From assembly GCA_018064695.1 (NCBI GenBank), contig JAGHUU010000088.1, positions 1 through 16,032 on the forward strand: 16,032 nucleotides of DNA. Reading direction: 5' to 3'. Under the pieces are notes generated by a model. It saw nothing but the letters and a program-made list of their open reading frames with translations, ran no database searches and was not told the DNA's origin. The DNA is from Candidatus Blautia equi (GTDB lineage Bacteria > Bacillota > Clostridia > Lachnospirales > Lachnospiraceae). The translations under genes were made by a program, and so were the position numbers. Positions 1-9,200 of this stretch are shown here, in pieces (within the stretch, counting starts at the first letter, position 1; every line of letters starts with the position of its first letter).

Positions 1-500
1 CCGAAAAAGCTCTGGAGCTTAAGCGTCTCCTGTCCCCATCCATTCAGGCCGTAGGCGTCTTTGTAAACGAGCCTGTCGAGAATGTATCGGACTACCTGAA
101 CAGGGGGATCATTGATCTGGCGCAGCTTCATGGTTCTGAGGACGACGAATATATTCAGAAGCTTCGAAGCCTAAGCCCCGGAAAAGAAATCATCCAGGCC
201 TTCAAGATTGCTTCTGACGAAGACATTTTACGGACAGAGAAAAGCACTGCCGACTACATCCTTCTGGATTCCGGCCTTGGCAGCGGAAAGGTGTTTGACT
301 GGAACCTGATCAAAGGGATCCGGCGCCCGTTCTTCCTGGCCGGCGGTCTCACCATAGAGAATGTGCCGGAGGCCATCCGGGATCTGCACCCTTACGCGGT
401 GGACATCAGCTCCGGATTGGAGACAGATAAGAAGAAGGATCCGGAAAAGATGCGGCAGTTTGTTCAGAACGTAAGATCAGCTCTTTACCCATTTAAATAA
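1..500 (+). CDS. trpF: phosphoribosylanthranilate isomerase, 3' part (5' end outside window)
   Basis: Cytoplasmic enzyme of tryptophan synthesis that isomerises N-(5-phosphoribosyl)anthranilate to the carboxyphenylamino-deoxyribulose phosphate. The reading frame is open from base 3 to the TAA at 498-500, giving about 165 visible residues of a roughly 200-residue TIM-barrel protein; the N-terminal part with the usual KICG catalytic cysteine lies outside. Visible family motifs are AVGVFVNEP, LAQLHGSED, the DYILLDSG strand carrying the general-acid Asp, GSGKVFDW, the phosphate-binding strand FFLAGGLTIENV, and AVDISSGLE near the end. A GTG at 291 opens an internal shorter frame but lies in the middle of conserved sequence and is not a start. 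It is followed after 46 bases by trpB, so it belongs to a trp operon in the F-B-A order. Identification is firm from motifs and context. Confidence 0.95.
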   Translation, partial: EKALELKRLLSPSIQAVGVFVNEPVENVSDYLNRGIIDLAQLHGSEDDEYIQKLRSLSPGKEIIQAFKIASDEDILRTEKSTADYILLDSGLGSGKVFDWNLIKGIRRPFFLAGGLTIENVPEAIRDLHPYAVDISSGLETDKKKDPEKMRQFVQNVRSALYPFK

Positions 501-546
501 GTAATGTATTATTAAGCATATACCTACGAACAGAGAGGAAAAACTC

Positions 547-1737
547 ATGACAAATCCAAACGGACGCTTCGGTATTCATGGCGGTCAGTACATTCCTGAG
601 ACCCTCATGAACGCAGTCATCGAACTGGAAGAAGCATACAATCATTACAAAAACGACCCTGAATTCAACCGCGAGCTCACCGAGCTCTTTAATGAATATG
701 CAGGCAGACCATCCAGACTCTATTATGCAGAAAAAATGACCAGAGATCTGGGCGGTGCAAAGATCTACTTAAAGCGCGAGGACTTAAACCACACCGGTGC
801 ACATAAGATCAACAACGTTTTAGGTCAGGCTCTCCTGGCTAAGAAAATGGGCAAGACCCGTCTCATCGCCGAGACCGGCGCAGGTCAGCACGGCGTAGCT
901 ACCGCTACTGCTGCCGCACTCATGGGCATGGAGTGCGTAGTATTCATGGGCGAGGAGGACACCATCCGCCAGGCCCTGAACGTATACCGTATGAGACTCC
1001 TCGGTGCAGAGGTCATCCCTGTAAAGAGCGGTACCGCCACTCTTAAGGATGCCGTATCCGAGGCCATGAGAGAATGGACCAACCGTATCTCCGATACCCA
1101 TTACTGCCTTGGCTCCGTTATGGGACCACACCCATTCCCAACCATCGTCCGCGATTTCCAGGCAGTGATCTCCAAGGAGATCAAAGAGCAGATCCTGGAA
1201 AAAGAAGGCAGACTTCCTGATGCTGTCATCGCCTGCGTAGGCGGCGGCTCCAATGCAATCGGAACCTTCTACAATTTCATTGAAGATAAAGAAGTACAGC
1301 TCATCGGCTGCGAGGCCGCCGGCCGCGGTATCGATACCTTTGAGACCGCTGCAACTGTAAATACCGGCCGCATCGGCATTTTCCACGGCATGAAATCCTA
1401 TTTCTGCCAGGACAAATACGGCCAGATCGCTCCTGTATACTCTATCTCCGCCGGTCTGGACTACCCGGGCATCGGACCTGAGCATGCACACCTTCACGAT
1501 ATCGGCCGCGCACAGTATGTTCCTGTTACTGATGACGAGGCAGTTAACGCATTTGAATATCTTGCAAAGACCGAGGGTATCATCCCTGCTATCGAGTCTG
1601 CTCACGCTGTGGCATATGCCCAGAAGATCGCTCCAACCATGAGCAAGGATCAGATCATTGTAATCACCATCTCCGGCCGCGGAGACAAAGACTGTGCAGC
1701 CATCGCACGCTACAGAGGGGAGGATCTCCATGAGTAA
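547..1737 (+). CDS. trpB: tryptophan synthase beta chain
   Basis: PLP enzyme that condenses indole, delivered through a tunnel from TrpA, with L-serine to form L-tryptophan. The 396-residue length is normal for the classical TrpB1 form that works as an alpha2-beta2 complex. The PLP lysine is K87 in HTGAHKINN, the catalytic Glu is E109 in AETGAGQHG, the PLP-phosphate loop is GGGSNAIG at about 231-238, and the Ser contacting the pyridine nitrogen is S376 in TISGRGDKD; numbering is nearly identical to the Salmonella enzyme. A purine-rich ribosome site (AGAGAGG) lies about 8 bases before the ATG. The last codons overlap the trpA start by 8 bases, which suggests translational coupling of the two subunits. 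Nothing is missing or truncated. Confidence 0.98.
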   Translation: MTNPNGRFGIHGGQYIPETLMNAVIELEEAYNHYKNDPEFNRELTELFNEYAGRPSRLYYAEKMTRDLGGAKIYLKREDLNHTGAHKINNVLGQALLAKKMGKTRLIAETGAGQHGVATATAAALMGMECVVFMGEEDTIRQALNVYRMRLLGAEVIPVKSGTATLKDAVSEAMREWTNRISDTHYCLGSVMGPHPFPTIVRDFQAVISKEIKEQILEKEGRLPDAVIACVGGGSNAIGTFYNFIEDKEVQLIGCEAAGRGIDTFETAATVNTGRIGIFHGMKSYFCQDKYGQIAPVYSISAGLDYPGIGPEHAHLHDIGRAQYVPVTDDEAVNAFEYLAKTEGIIPAIESAHAVAYAQKIAPTMSKDQIIVITISGRGDKDCAAIARYRGEDLHE

Positions 1738-2500
1738 TATCAAATCCGCATTCGCAAACGGAAAAGCATTTATCCCATTTATCACCTGCGGTGATCCGGA
1801 TCTTGAGACCACTGCTGCAGTAGTTCGCGCCGCTGTAGCAAACGGTGCTGACCTTGTGGAGCTCGGTATTCCATTCTCCGATCCTACCGCAGAGGGTCCT
1901 GTTATCCAGGGCGCAAATATCCGTGCCCTTGCAGGCGGCGTTACCACCGATAAGGTCTTTGACCTGGTTCGCGAGCTCCGCACTGACGTAAAAGTACCTA
2001 TGGTATTCATGACCTACGCAAACGTAGTTTTCTCCTACGGTGCAGAAGCATTTATCTCCACCTGCCAGGAGATCGGCATCGACGGCCTTATCCTTCCGGA
2101 CCTGCCTTATGAGGAAAAAGAGGAATTCCTGCCGCTCTGCCATAAATATGATGTGGACCTGATCTCCCTGATCGCTCCTACCTCTGAAAACCGTATCTCC
2201 ATGATCGCTAAAGATGCCGAAGGCTTTATCTACGTGGTGTCCAGCCTTGGCGTAACCGGTACCCGTACCGAGATCAAGACTGACCTTGCCTCCATCGTAA
2301 GCGTGATCCGCGAGACCACCGATGTGCCATGTGCCATCGGATTCGGTATCTCCACACCGGAGCAGGCTGCAAAAATGGCAGGCATCTCCGACGGTGCCAT
2401 TGTAGGCTCCGCCATCATCAAGATCCTGGCAAAATACGGCAAAGAGGCTCCTGCTTACGTGGGCGAGTATGTAAAATCCATGAAGGATGCCATCCGCTAA
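1730..2500 (+). CDS. trpA: tryptophan synthase alpha chain
   Basis: Cleaves indole-3-glycerol phosphate to indole and glyceraldehyde-3-phosphate and passes indole to TrpB. The ATG at 1730 gives a 256-residue protein starting MSNIKSAFANG, with an AGAGGGGAGG ribosome site just upstream inside trpB; the in-frame ATG 36 bases earlier would add an unrelated N-terminus and has no such site. Family motifs: FITCGDPD near 18-24, VELGIPFSDP with catalytic Glu at E44 (Salmonella E49), SLGVTGTR for the mobile loop with the Thr equivalent to T183, GFGIST, and GAIVGSAI for phosphate binding. The second catalytic acid, Asp60 in Salmonella (ADGP), is Glu here (E55, TAEGP). Last gene of the operon; no convincing terminator follows in 2501-2600. 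Confidence 0.97.
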   Translation: MSNIKSAFANGKAFIPFITCGDPDLETTAAVVRAAVANGADLVELGIPFSDPTAEGPVIQGANIRALAGGVTTDKVFDLVRELRTDVKVPMVFMTYANVVFSYGAEAFISTCQEIGIDGLILPDLPYEEKEEFLPLCHKYDVDLISLIAPTSENRISMIAKDAEGFIYVVSSLGVTGTRTEIKTDLASIVSVIRETTDVPCAIGFGISTPEQAAKMAGISDGAIVGSAIIKILAKYGKEAPAYVGEYVKSMKDAIR

Positions 2501-2507
2501 GGAATAT

Positions 2508-2581
2508 CCCGCAGATCCTCAGATTATCCGCACATATCTGTTCGAATATGAAACAATGCAGGGAGATAGCCCGCAGATCCT
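2508..2581. repeat. 12-bp direct repeat in the trpA 3' gap
   Basis: The 12 bases CCCGCAGATCCT occur at 2508-2519 and again at 2570-2581, 62 bases apart, inside the short gap between trpA and the next promoter. Each copy is preceded by an ATA trinucleotide and followed, after a few bases, by ATTAT, so the similarity extends a little beyond the core. No function can be assigned; it could be a protein-binding site or the remnant of a small duplication. Confidence 0.55.
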
Positions 2582-2631
2582 GTAATTATTTACAGAAATC
2601 TATTTTCATATGCTCCTTAACCCTGTATAAT
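2580..2631 (+). promoter_or_regulatory. SigA-type promoter for the transglutaminase-like gene, with upstream palindrome
   Basis: A perfect -10 box TATAAT at 2626-2631 sits 17 bases after a 4-of-6 match to the -35 consensus, TTTTCA, at 2603-2608. The AGGAGG ribosome site at 2649-2654 and the ATG at 2662 follow, so the leader would be only about 25 bases. Directly upstream lies a 6-bp inverted repeat, CTGTAA (2580-2585) and TTACAG (2590-2595) with a 4-base spacer, a possible operator. The promoter shows that the downstream gene is a transcription unit separate from the trp operon. Confidence 0.7.
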
Positions 2632-2661
2632 ACAGATATTATTGAGATAGGAGGAACCTTT

Positions 2662-3462
2662 ATGAAAAAGAGGACACTGAAAAAAGCACTTCTGACCCTT
2701 CTTCTTGTGGTCGTTTCTGTTTTTGCACTTTCCCTTACCGCTTCTGCAGCACCTAAAAACAGCTGGTATGCAAAAGACGGCCGCTACTATTACTACAACA
2801 GCAAGGGACAGGTAGTAACCGGCTTACAGAAGATCAACGGAAAATACTATTACTTCAACCATGCAGGCCGCCAGCGAAACGGCTGGGTATTATCCAAAGA
2901 CCGCTACTTCTTCTTCCGCAATGAAAAAGGAGCAAACGGATACCTGCTCACCAACACCACCGTAAACGGCATCAAGATCCAGAGCAACGGACAGGCTGTT
3001 GTAACCAAGGCAAACAAAGAAAAACTTCGCCTTCTGGTTGAGGCAAACATTGTGGCATATTATGAAACCAATCTGACCCAGACCAAGGCACAGAGACTTC
3101 AGAAATGCTTCAACTACTGTGTAAAGAAGATCAAATACAAAAACATCGGAAGCTTCCGCAAAACTCTCAGCACCTGGCCTGAGTACTACGCAGCTACCGT
3201 ATTTGACAAAGGTGCAGGCGACTGCTATTCCGGCGGATGTGCCTTTGCTTATCTTGCAACTGCAGTAGGATACGAAAATGTATGGGCTGTCTCCTCCGGC
3301 GGACATGGCTGGTGTAAGATCGGATCAGCCGTATACGATCCTAACTGGGCAGCTATGACAGGAAAGACCTCCCGCTATTTTGGCATCACAAAGAGCCAGC
3401 TTACCAAGAGCGATCCTGGTTATTTCAAAGCTGAGTATTATCTGAAGAGAGTCGATAAATAA
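2662..3462 (+). CDS. secreted transglutaminase-like protein with cell-wall-binding repeats
   Basis: A 266-residue exported protein. Residues 1-29 form a type I signal peptide (KKRTLKK, hydrophobic core, cleavage likely after ASA at 27-29). Residues about 35-115 hold several short aromatic-glycine repeats (WYAKDGRYYYYNSKGQ, GLQKINGKYYYFNHAGR, GWVLSKDRYFFF) of the glucan/choline-binding type seen in clostridial surface proteins. Residues about 120-235 fit a transglutaminase-like cysteine fold: C188 in GDCYSGGC, H215 in GGHGWC and D226 in YDPNW form the expected Cys-His-Asp triad. Such proteins usually act at the envelope as cysteine proteases, amidases or cross-linking enzymes; substrate and reaction cannot be read from sequence. 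An AGGAGG site 7 bases before the ATG fixes the start. It has its own promoter and terminator. The fold call is confident, the role is not. Confidence 0.85.
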   Translation: MKKRTLKKALLTLLLVVVSVFALSLTASAAPKNSWYAKDGRYYYYNSKGQVVTGLQKINGKYYYFNHAGRQRNGWVLSKDRYFFFRNEKGANGYLLTNTTVNGIKIQSNGQAVVTKANKEKLRLLVEANIVAYYETNLTQTKAQRLQKCFNYCVKKIKYKNIGSFRKTLSTWPEYYAATVFDKGAGDCYSGGCAFAYLATAVGYENVWAVSSGGHGWCKIGSAVYDPNWAAMTGKTSRYFGITKSQLTKSDPGYFKAEYYLKRVDK

Positions 3463-3488
3463 TCATTTTCTTCTGAACAGAACAACAC

Positions 3489-3525
3489 AAAAAGCCGATG
3501 CGCTTCATGCGCATCGGCCTTTTTT
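3489..3525. terminator. bidirectional hairpin terminator between convergent genes
   Basis: A 10-bp perfect GC-rich stem (GCCGATGCGC at 3494-3503, its complement at 3509-3518) with a 5-base loop is flanked by five A residues on the left and six T residues on the right. It therefore has a U-tract when read from either side and can end both the transglutaminase-like gene (+) and the phosphorylase gene (-), whose stop codons lie about 30 bases away on each side. Confidence 0.92.
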
Positions 3526-3549
3526 ATTTCAGCTATTATTTAATCTAAA

Positions 3550-6009
3550 TTATTTAATAACTACTTTATCAAGATGCCAGATATCATCTACATACTGCTG
3601 GATGGTTCTGTCGGAGCTGAACTTACCGGAGCAAGCGGTGTTCAGAAGAGCCATCTTAGCCCAGCCCTTGGTGTCTCTGTATGCAGCCTCTACTCTTCTG
3701 TGAGCCTCTGCATAGGACTTGAAGTCAGCCAGAATGAAGTAGGTATCAGCACGGTCACTGCTGTTGGTGTTCAGAAGAGAATCATAGATCTCACGGAACA
3801 TGTTGAAGTCACCGTTGGAGTAGGTACCGTTGATGAGCTGCATCAGGACGTTTCTGATATCCTGATCGTTGTTGAAATACCACATTGGATCATATCCGCC
3901 GTTGTTCTCAAAGTTGATAACTTCATCAGAGGAAAGACCAAAGATGAATGCATTCTCAATACCAACCTCTTCTACGATCTCTACGTTAGCACCGTCCATG
4001 GTACCAATGGTAGGAGCACCGTTAGCCATGAACTTCATGTTACCGGTACCGGAAGCCTCTTTACTTGCAGTGGAGATTTGCTCGGATACATCGGTAGCTG
4101 CAATGATGATCTCATTGTTGGATACACGGTAGTTCTCGATGAAGACTACTTTCAGTTTTCCGTTGATGGTTGGGTCGTTGTTTACAACATCAGCTACAGC
4201 GTTGATAAGCTTGATGGTAAGTTTTGCACGACGATAACCTGCAGCGGCTTTTGCACCAAAGATGAAGGTTCTTGGATAGAAATCCATCTCAGGATGCTCT
4301 TTGATCTGGTTGTAGAGGTACATAACGTGAAGGATGTTCATCAGCTGACGTTTGTACTCATGAAGTCTCTTAACCTGTACGTCAAAGATGGAGTCCGGGT
4401 TAACTTCGATTCCGTTGTGCTCCCAGATATATTTAGCAAGACGAACCTTGTTCTGACGTTTGATGTTCATGAACTCCTGAAGAGCCTTCTCATCATCTGC
4501 GTAAACTTTCAGTTTCTGAAGCTCAGACAGATTGGTGATCCAGTTGTCGCCGATGTGATCGGTGATCCAGTTGGAGAGAAGTGGGTTTGCATGAAGCACG
4601 AAACGTCTCTGGGTGATACCGTTTGTCTTGTTGTTGAACTTCTCAGGATACATCTCGTAGAAGTCACGGAGGGACTCTTTCTTAAGGATCTCGGTATGAA
4701 GGGCAGCTACACCGTTAACGGAGTGTCCACCTGCGATTGCAAGGTGAGCCATCTTAACCTGTCCGTCATAGATGATTGCCATTTTAGCAACCTTATCCAT
4801 GTTGTATGGATATTTCTCCTGGATCTCAAGAACGAATCTTCTGTTGATCTCCTCGATGATCTGATAAATACGTGGAAGAAGCTTGGAGAAGAGCTCGATT
4901 GGCCATTTCTCAAGAGCCTCAGCCATGATGGTGTGGTTGGTGTAAGCGCAGGTCTCAGTGGTGATAGCCCATGCCTCATCCCATTCCATACCTTCCTCAT
5001 CAACCAGGATACGCATAAGCTCTGCTACAGACATGGTTGGATGAGTATCGTTCATCTGAATAGCAACCTTCTTTGGAAGATCATGAAGATCGCTGTGGTT
5101 CTTTTTGAACTTCTCAATTGCTTCCTGGATACTTGCGGAAATGAAGAAGTACTGCTGTTTCAGACGAAGCTCTTTACCTGCATAGTGGTTGTCGTTTGGA
5201 TAAAGAACGTCAACGATGTTCTTAGCAAGGTTCTCCTGCTCTACTGCTTTATGATACTCACCGCGGTCAAAGAGATCCAGACGGAAATCAGTGATAGGCT
5301 GAGCATCCCAGATACGAAGGGTGTTGACGATTTTGTTGTTGTAACCAAGGATTGGCATATCGTATGGGATAGCCATTACGGACTGATAGCCTTCCTGTAC
5401 GTAGTGGTTTCTTCCGGTAGCAGGATCATAAATCGGTCTTACATATCCACCGAATTTGATCTCTTTTGCGTACTCAGGACGACGAAGCTCGAATGGGTAG
5501 CCATTCTTCAGCCAGTTATCTGCAACCTCTACCTGATAACCGTTCTCGATTTTCTGTTTGAACAGACCGTAGTGATAACGGATACCACAGCCGTATGCAC
5601 AGTAACCAAGAGAAGAAAGAGAATCAAGGAAGCATGCTGCAAGACGGCCAAGACCACCATTACCAAGAGCTGGGTCCGGCTCCTGATCCTCAATTACGTT
5701 AAGGTCAAAGCCAAGCTCATCAAGAGCCTCTTTTACCTCATTGTAAGCGGTCAGGTTGATCAGGTTGTTTCCAAGGGCACGTCCCATAAGGAACTCCATG
5801 GAGAGATAGTAAACGATCTTTGGATCGTCCTTCTCGAACTGTTTCTGGGACTGCATCCAGTTGTCAATGATGACATCCTTTACAGCCAGGGAAACAGCCT
5901 GGAAAACCTGCTCCTGAGAAGCCTCTTCGAGCTCTTTACGGTAGAGCATTTTTACGTTTTCTTTTACTGCTTTTTTGAATGTTGCTTTTTTGAACTGCTT
6001 ATCGATCAT
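3550..6009 (-). CDS. glgP: glycogen/starch/alpha-glucan phosphorylase
   Basis: PLP-dependent phosphorolytic enzyme that releases glucose-1-phosphate from the non-reducing ends of glycogen or maltodextrins in the cytoplasm. At 819 residues it has the normal family length. Visible landmarks: YYLSMEFLMGRALGNN (68-82), EPDPALGNGGLGRLAACFLDS (110-130), the active-site strand QMNDTHPTMSV (318-328), YTNHT (356-360), VKRLHEYKRQ (546-555), and EASGTGNMKFMANGA, in which K659 binds PLP, followed by GTMDGANVEI. An AGGAGG site (6017-6022) 7 bases before the ATG sets the start. It is monocistronic, with its own promoter about 110-140 bases upstream and a shared terminator downstream. No other glycogen genes adjoin it, so whether the natural substrate is glycogen or maltodextrin cannot be decided here. 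The sense frame almost entirely avoids TTA, CTA and TCA codons, which fits high expression. Confidence 0.97.
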   Translation of the reverse strand: MIDKQFKKATFKKAVKENVKMLYRKELEEASQEQVFQAVSLAVKDVIIDNWMQSQKQFEKDDPKIVYYLSMEFLMGRALGNNLINLTAYNEVKEALDELGFDLNVIEDQEPDPALGNGGLGRLAACFLDSLSSLGYCAYGCGIRYHYGLFKQKIENGYQVEVADNWLKNGYPFELRRPEYAKEIKFGGYVRPIYDPATGRNHYVQEGYQSVMAIPYDMPILGYNNKIVNTLRIWDAQPITDFRLDLFDRGEYHKAVEQENLAKNIVDVLYPNDNHYAGKELRLKQQYFFISASIQEAIEKFKKNHSDLHDLPKKVAIQMNDTHPTMSVAELMRILVDEEGMEWDEAWAITTETCAYTNHTIMAEALEKWPIELFSKLLPRIYQIIEEINRRFVLEIQEKYPYNMDKVAKMAIIYDGQVKMAHLAIAGGHSVNGVAALHTEILKKESLRDFYEMYPEKFNNKTNGITQRRFVLHANPLLSNWITDHIGDNWITNLSELQKLKVYADDEKALQEFMNIKRQNKVRLAKYIWEHNGIEVNPDSIFDVQVKRLHEYKRQLMNILHVMYLYNQIKEHPEMDFYPRTFIFGAKAAAGYRRAKLTIKLINAVADVVNNDPTINGKLKVVFIENYRVSNNEIIIAATDVSEQISTASKEASGTGNMKFMANGAPTIGTMDGANVEIVEEVGIENAFIFGLSSDEVINFENNGGYDPMWYFNNDQDIRNVLMQLINGTYSNGDFNMFREIYDSLLNTNSSDRADTYFILADFKSYAEAHRRVEAAYRDTKGWAKMALLNTACSGKFSSDRTIQQYVDDIWHLDKVVIK

Positions 6010-6118
6010 TAATTTTCCTCCTCGTGAGTGCAGAAGTGTTTACGCGGGACTTCTGTCCTCATTTTTGAAATTTCATGTTATGGAAAAAAGACTAAGCATG
6101 CCGCCTTCTTCCCAGTTT

Positions 6119-6147
6119 TTTATATAAAACCTGAAATCTTATATCAA
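6119..6147 (-). promoter_or_regulatory. predicted SigA-type promoter of glgP
   Basis: On the minus strand TTGATA (6142-6147) is followed after exactly 17 bases by TATAAA (6119-6124), each one base from consensus. Transcription would start near 6112 and leave a leader of about 100 bases before the glgP ATG. Just upstream of the -35 box lies the inverted repeat TTCATG (6160-6165) and CATGAA (6170-6175) with a TAAT spacer, positioned as an activator or repressor site. It does not match the CcpA cre consensus well. Confidence 0.72.
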
Positions 6148-6195
6148 CGGCTACTATAATTCATGTAATCATGAACTGCAATAGATTTTTTTGAC

Positions 6196-6233
6196 AAAGT
6201 TACAGTCGGGGAGTGCCCCCAAACTGTAACTTT
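6196..6233 (-). terminator. long hairpin downstream of ileS, probable terminator
   Basis: An 11-bp perfect stem, AAAGTTACAGT (6196-6206) with its complement at 6223-6233, encloses a second GGGG/CCCC stem and an AGTG loop. It begins 8 bases past the ileS stop codon, so ending ileS transcription is its most likely job. Read along ileS, the T-tract is poor (only TTTGT within and after the stem); the better T-run (CTTTTATATAT) lies on the other strand, where no gene is seen. The hairpin itself is certain, the terminator label moderately so. Confidence 0.6.
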
Positions 6234-6241
6234 TATATATT

Positions 6242-9200
6242 TCAGATCTTAGTAACGCCAAGTGTAACCTTCTCTTTATTGATGTTCCACTCTTTTACAT
6301 AGCCATCGGTCTCGCCGAGTACTACTTCCTCAGCTAAAACCTCGCCCTTGATCTCTTCCATGTGGGCGCTCATGAGGGCTGCGATCTTCTCGTTATCCTT
6401 AGCGGATACGCGGATCTTATCCATCACCTCAAAGCCTGCCTCTTTACGCATGGTCTGAATCTTGCTGATGATCTCGCGGACGAAACCTTCCTCAATGAGA
6501 GCCTCAGAGAGGTTGGTGTCAAGAACTACGGATACATCGCCGTCGGACTCTGTTACATATCCCTCGGTCTGTGCGGTCTCAATAAGGAGATCCTCCTCGG
6601 TGAGCTCTGCCACGGAGCCGTTGATATCCAGCTTCAGAACGCCGGTGGAGCGAAGCTCTGCCATAGCCTTGGAGCCGTTGATCTCAGCGAGCTGCTGACG
6701 GATGCCGCCAAGAAGCTTGCCGTATTTAGGACCAACTGTACGAAGCTGTGGTTTGAAGGAGTAGGAGATAAAGGACTCCACATCTGCTGCAAACTTCACT
6801 TCTTTTACATTCAGCTCATCTGCAATGATGTCGGTGAAGAAGGCATCCATTTCCTTCTCTGCCTTTACAAACATGGTGCCGATTGGCTGACGGTTCTTGA
6901 TATTAGCGGTATTTCTGCAGGCACGTCCGAGAACTACGATCTTGAGAAGCTCTTCCATGTCAGCCTCAAGCTCTTTATCAGTCCAGCCCTCTACTGCTGT
7001 TGGGAAATCGCAAAGGTGGATGCTCTCAGGAGCGGTCTCATCGATGCTCTTAACCAGGTTCTGGTAGATATCCTCGGTCATGAATGGGATCATTGGAGCT
7101 GCTGCCTTGCAGAGAGTTACCAGTGCGGTGTACAGAGTCATATAAGCGTTGATCTTATCCTGCTCCATGCCCTTAGCCCAGAAACGCTCACGGCTTCTTC
7201 TTACATACCAGTTACTCATCTCATCGGTGAACTCCTGGAGTGCACGTGCTGCCTCAGGGATACGGTAGTTTTCAAGGTTGTTATCCACGGTCTGAACCAG
7301 AGTATTCAGCTTGGACAGAAGCCATTTGTCCATAACCGGCAGTTTATCATAGTCCAGTGTGTATTTTGTAGCATCGAAATTATCGATGTTTGCATACAGT
7401 ACAAAGAATGCGTAGGTGTTCCAGAGAGTGCTCATGAACTTACGCTGTCCCTCTACTACAGCCTTTCCATGGAAACGGTTAGGCAGCCATGGAGCACTGT
7501 TGATGTAGAAATACCAGCGGATCGCATCTGCACCGTATTTCTCCAGTGCGTCGAATGGGTCTACGGCATTTCCTTTGGACTTACTCATCTTCTGTCCGTT
7601 CTCATCCTGAACATGTCCGAGAACGATAACGTTCTCATATGGAGCCTTGTTGAAGAGGAGGGTGGACTCAGCAAGCAGAGAATAGAACCATCCACGGGTC
7701 TGGTCTACTGCCTCGGAGATGAACTGTGCAGGGAACTGCTGCTCAAAGAGCTCTTTATTCTCAAATGGATAGTGATGCTGTGCAAATGGCATTGCTCCGG
7801 AATCGAACCAGCAGTCGATAACCTCCGGTACACGGCGCATATCTTTGCCACACTCAGGACACTTAACAGTGATCTCATCGATGTATGGGCGATGCAGCTC
7901 TACAGTCTTAGCTGCCTCGTTGCCGCTCATCTCAAAGAGCTCCTGACGGCTTCCGATCGCGTGCTGGCATCCGCACTCGCACTCCCATACGTTCAGTGGT
8001 GTTCCCCAGTAACGGTTACGGGAGATACCCCAGTCCTGAACATTCTTCAGCCAGTCGCCGAAACGGCCTTTACCGATGCTCTCAGGGATCCAGTTGATGG
8101 TGTCGTTGTTGCGGATCAGATCTTCCTTCACTGCGGTCATCTTGATGAACCAGGACTCTCTAGCGTAGTAGATGAGTGGGGTGTCACATCTCCAGCAGTG
8201 TGGATACTCATGCTCGAATTTAGGTGCATCGAAGAGCTTGCCCTCTTTGTCCAGATCTACCAGAACCATTGGGTCAGCTTTCTTTACAAATACGCCTGCG
8301 TATGGGGTCTCAGCGGTCAGGTTACCCTGTCCGTCTACGAACTGTACGAATGGCAGCTCGTAGTTGCGGCCGATACGGTTATCGTCCTCACCGAATGCAG
8401 GTGCGATATGTACGATACCGGTACCATCGCTCATGGTTACGTAGGTATCGCAGGTTACGAAATGAGCTTTCTTTCTCTGTTTTGCAGCTGCAGCACCTGC
8501 GCATGCAAACAGTGGCTCATATTCTTTGTATTCCAGATCTTTACCAACGTATGTCTCCAGAACATCGTATGCAGGAGTCTCCTCATTGCCAAGCTTTCCG
8601 AGAACCTTGCCAAGAAGTGCCTCTGCCATATAATAAGTGTAACCGTCTGCAGCTTTTACCTTGCAGTAGGTCTCCTCCGGGTTTACACAGAGTGCCACGT
8701 TGGATGGAAGAGTCCATGGGGTGGTGGTCCATGCCAGGAAGTATGCGTCCTCGCCTACTACCTTGAAACGAACTACAGCAGAACGCTCTTTTACAGTCTT
8801 GTAGCCCTGAGCTACCTCCTGTGCGGAAAGAGGGGTTCCGCAGCGTGGGCAGTATGGAACGATCTTGAAGCCTTTATAAAGAAGCTTTTTGTTCCAGATC
8901 TCTTTTAAAGCCCACCATTCGGACTCGATGAAATTGTCATGATAGGTTACATATGGATCATCCATGTCAGCCCAGAAACCAACGGTGCCGGAGAAGTCCT
9001 CCCACATACCTTTGTATTTCCAAACGCTCTCTTTACACTCTTTGATGAATGGCTCCATACCATATTCCTCGATCTGCTCTTTTCCGTTCAGACCAAGTTT
9101 CTTTTCTACTTCCAGCTCTACCGGAAGTCCATGGGTATCCCAGCCGGCTTTACGTGGAACCATATATCCCTTCATGGTGCGGTATCTTGGAATCATATCC

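Noticed and set aside
820..2010. A 396-codon minus-strand open frame across trpB and trpA
   Set aside because: Same codon-register shadow effect; both sense genes carry complete catalytic motifs.
3574..6012. An 812-codon open frame on the plus strand opposite glgP
   Set aside because: It is in exact codon register with glgP, so it is open only because the sense frame lacks TTA, CTA and TCA codons. The translation has no recognisable domain, and glgP is a clear family member.
6155..6160. A plus-strand TATAAT between glgP and ileS
   Set aside because: No suitable -35 box and no plus-strand gene downstream; it is probably chance in AT-rich promoter DNA.
6362..8908. An 848-codon open frame on the plus strand opposite ileS
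   Set aside because: Mirror of the ileS coding frame produced by codon bias; low-complexity Cys/Leu/Val-rich translation with no motif, no promoter or ribosome site considered convincing.
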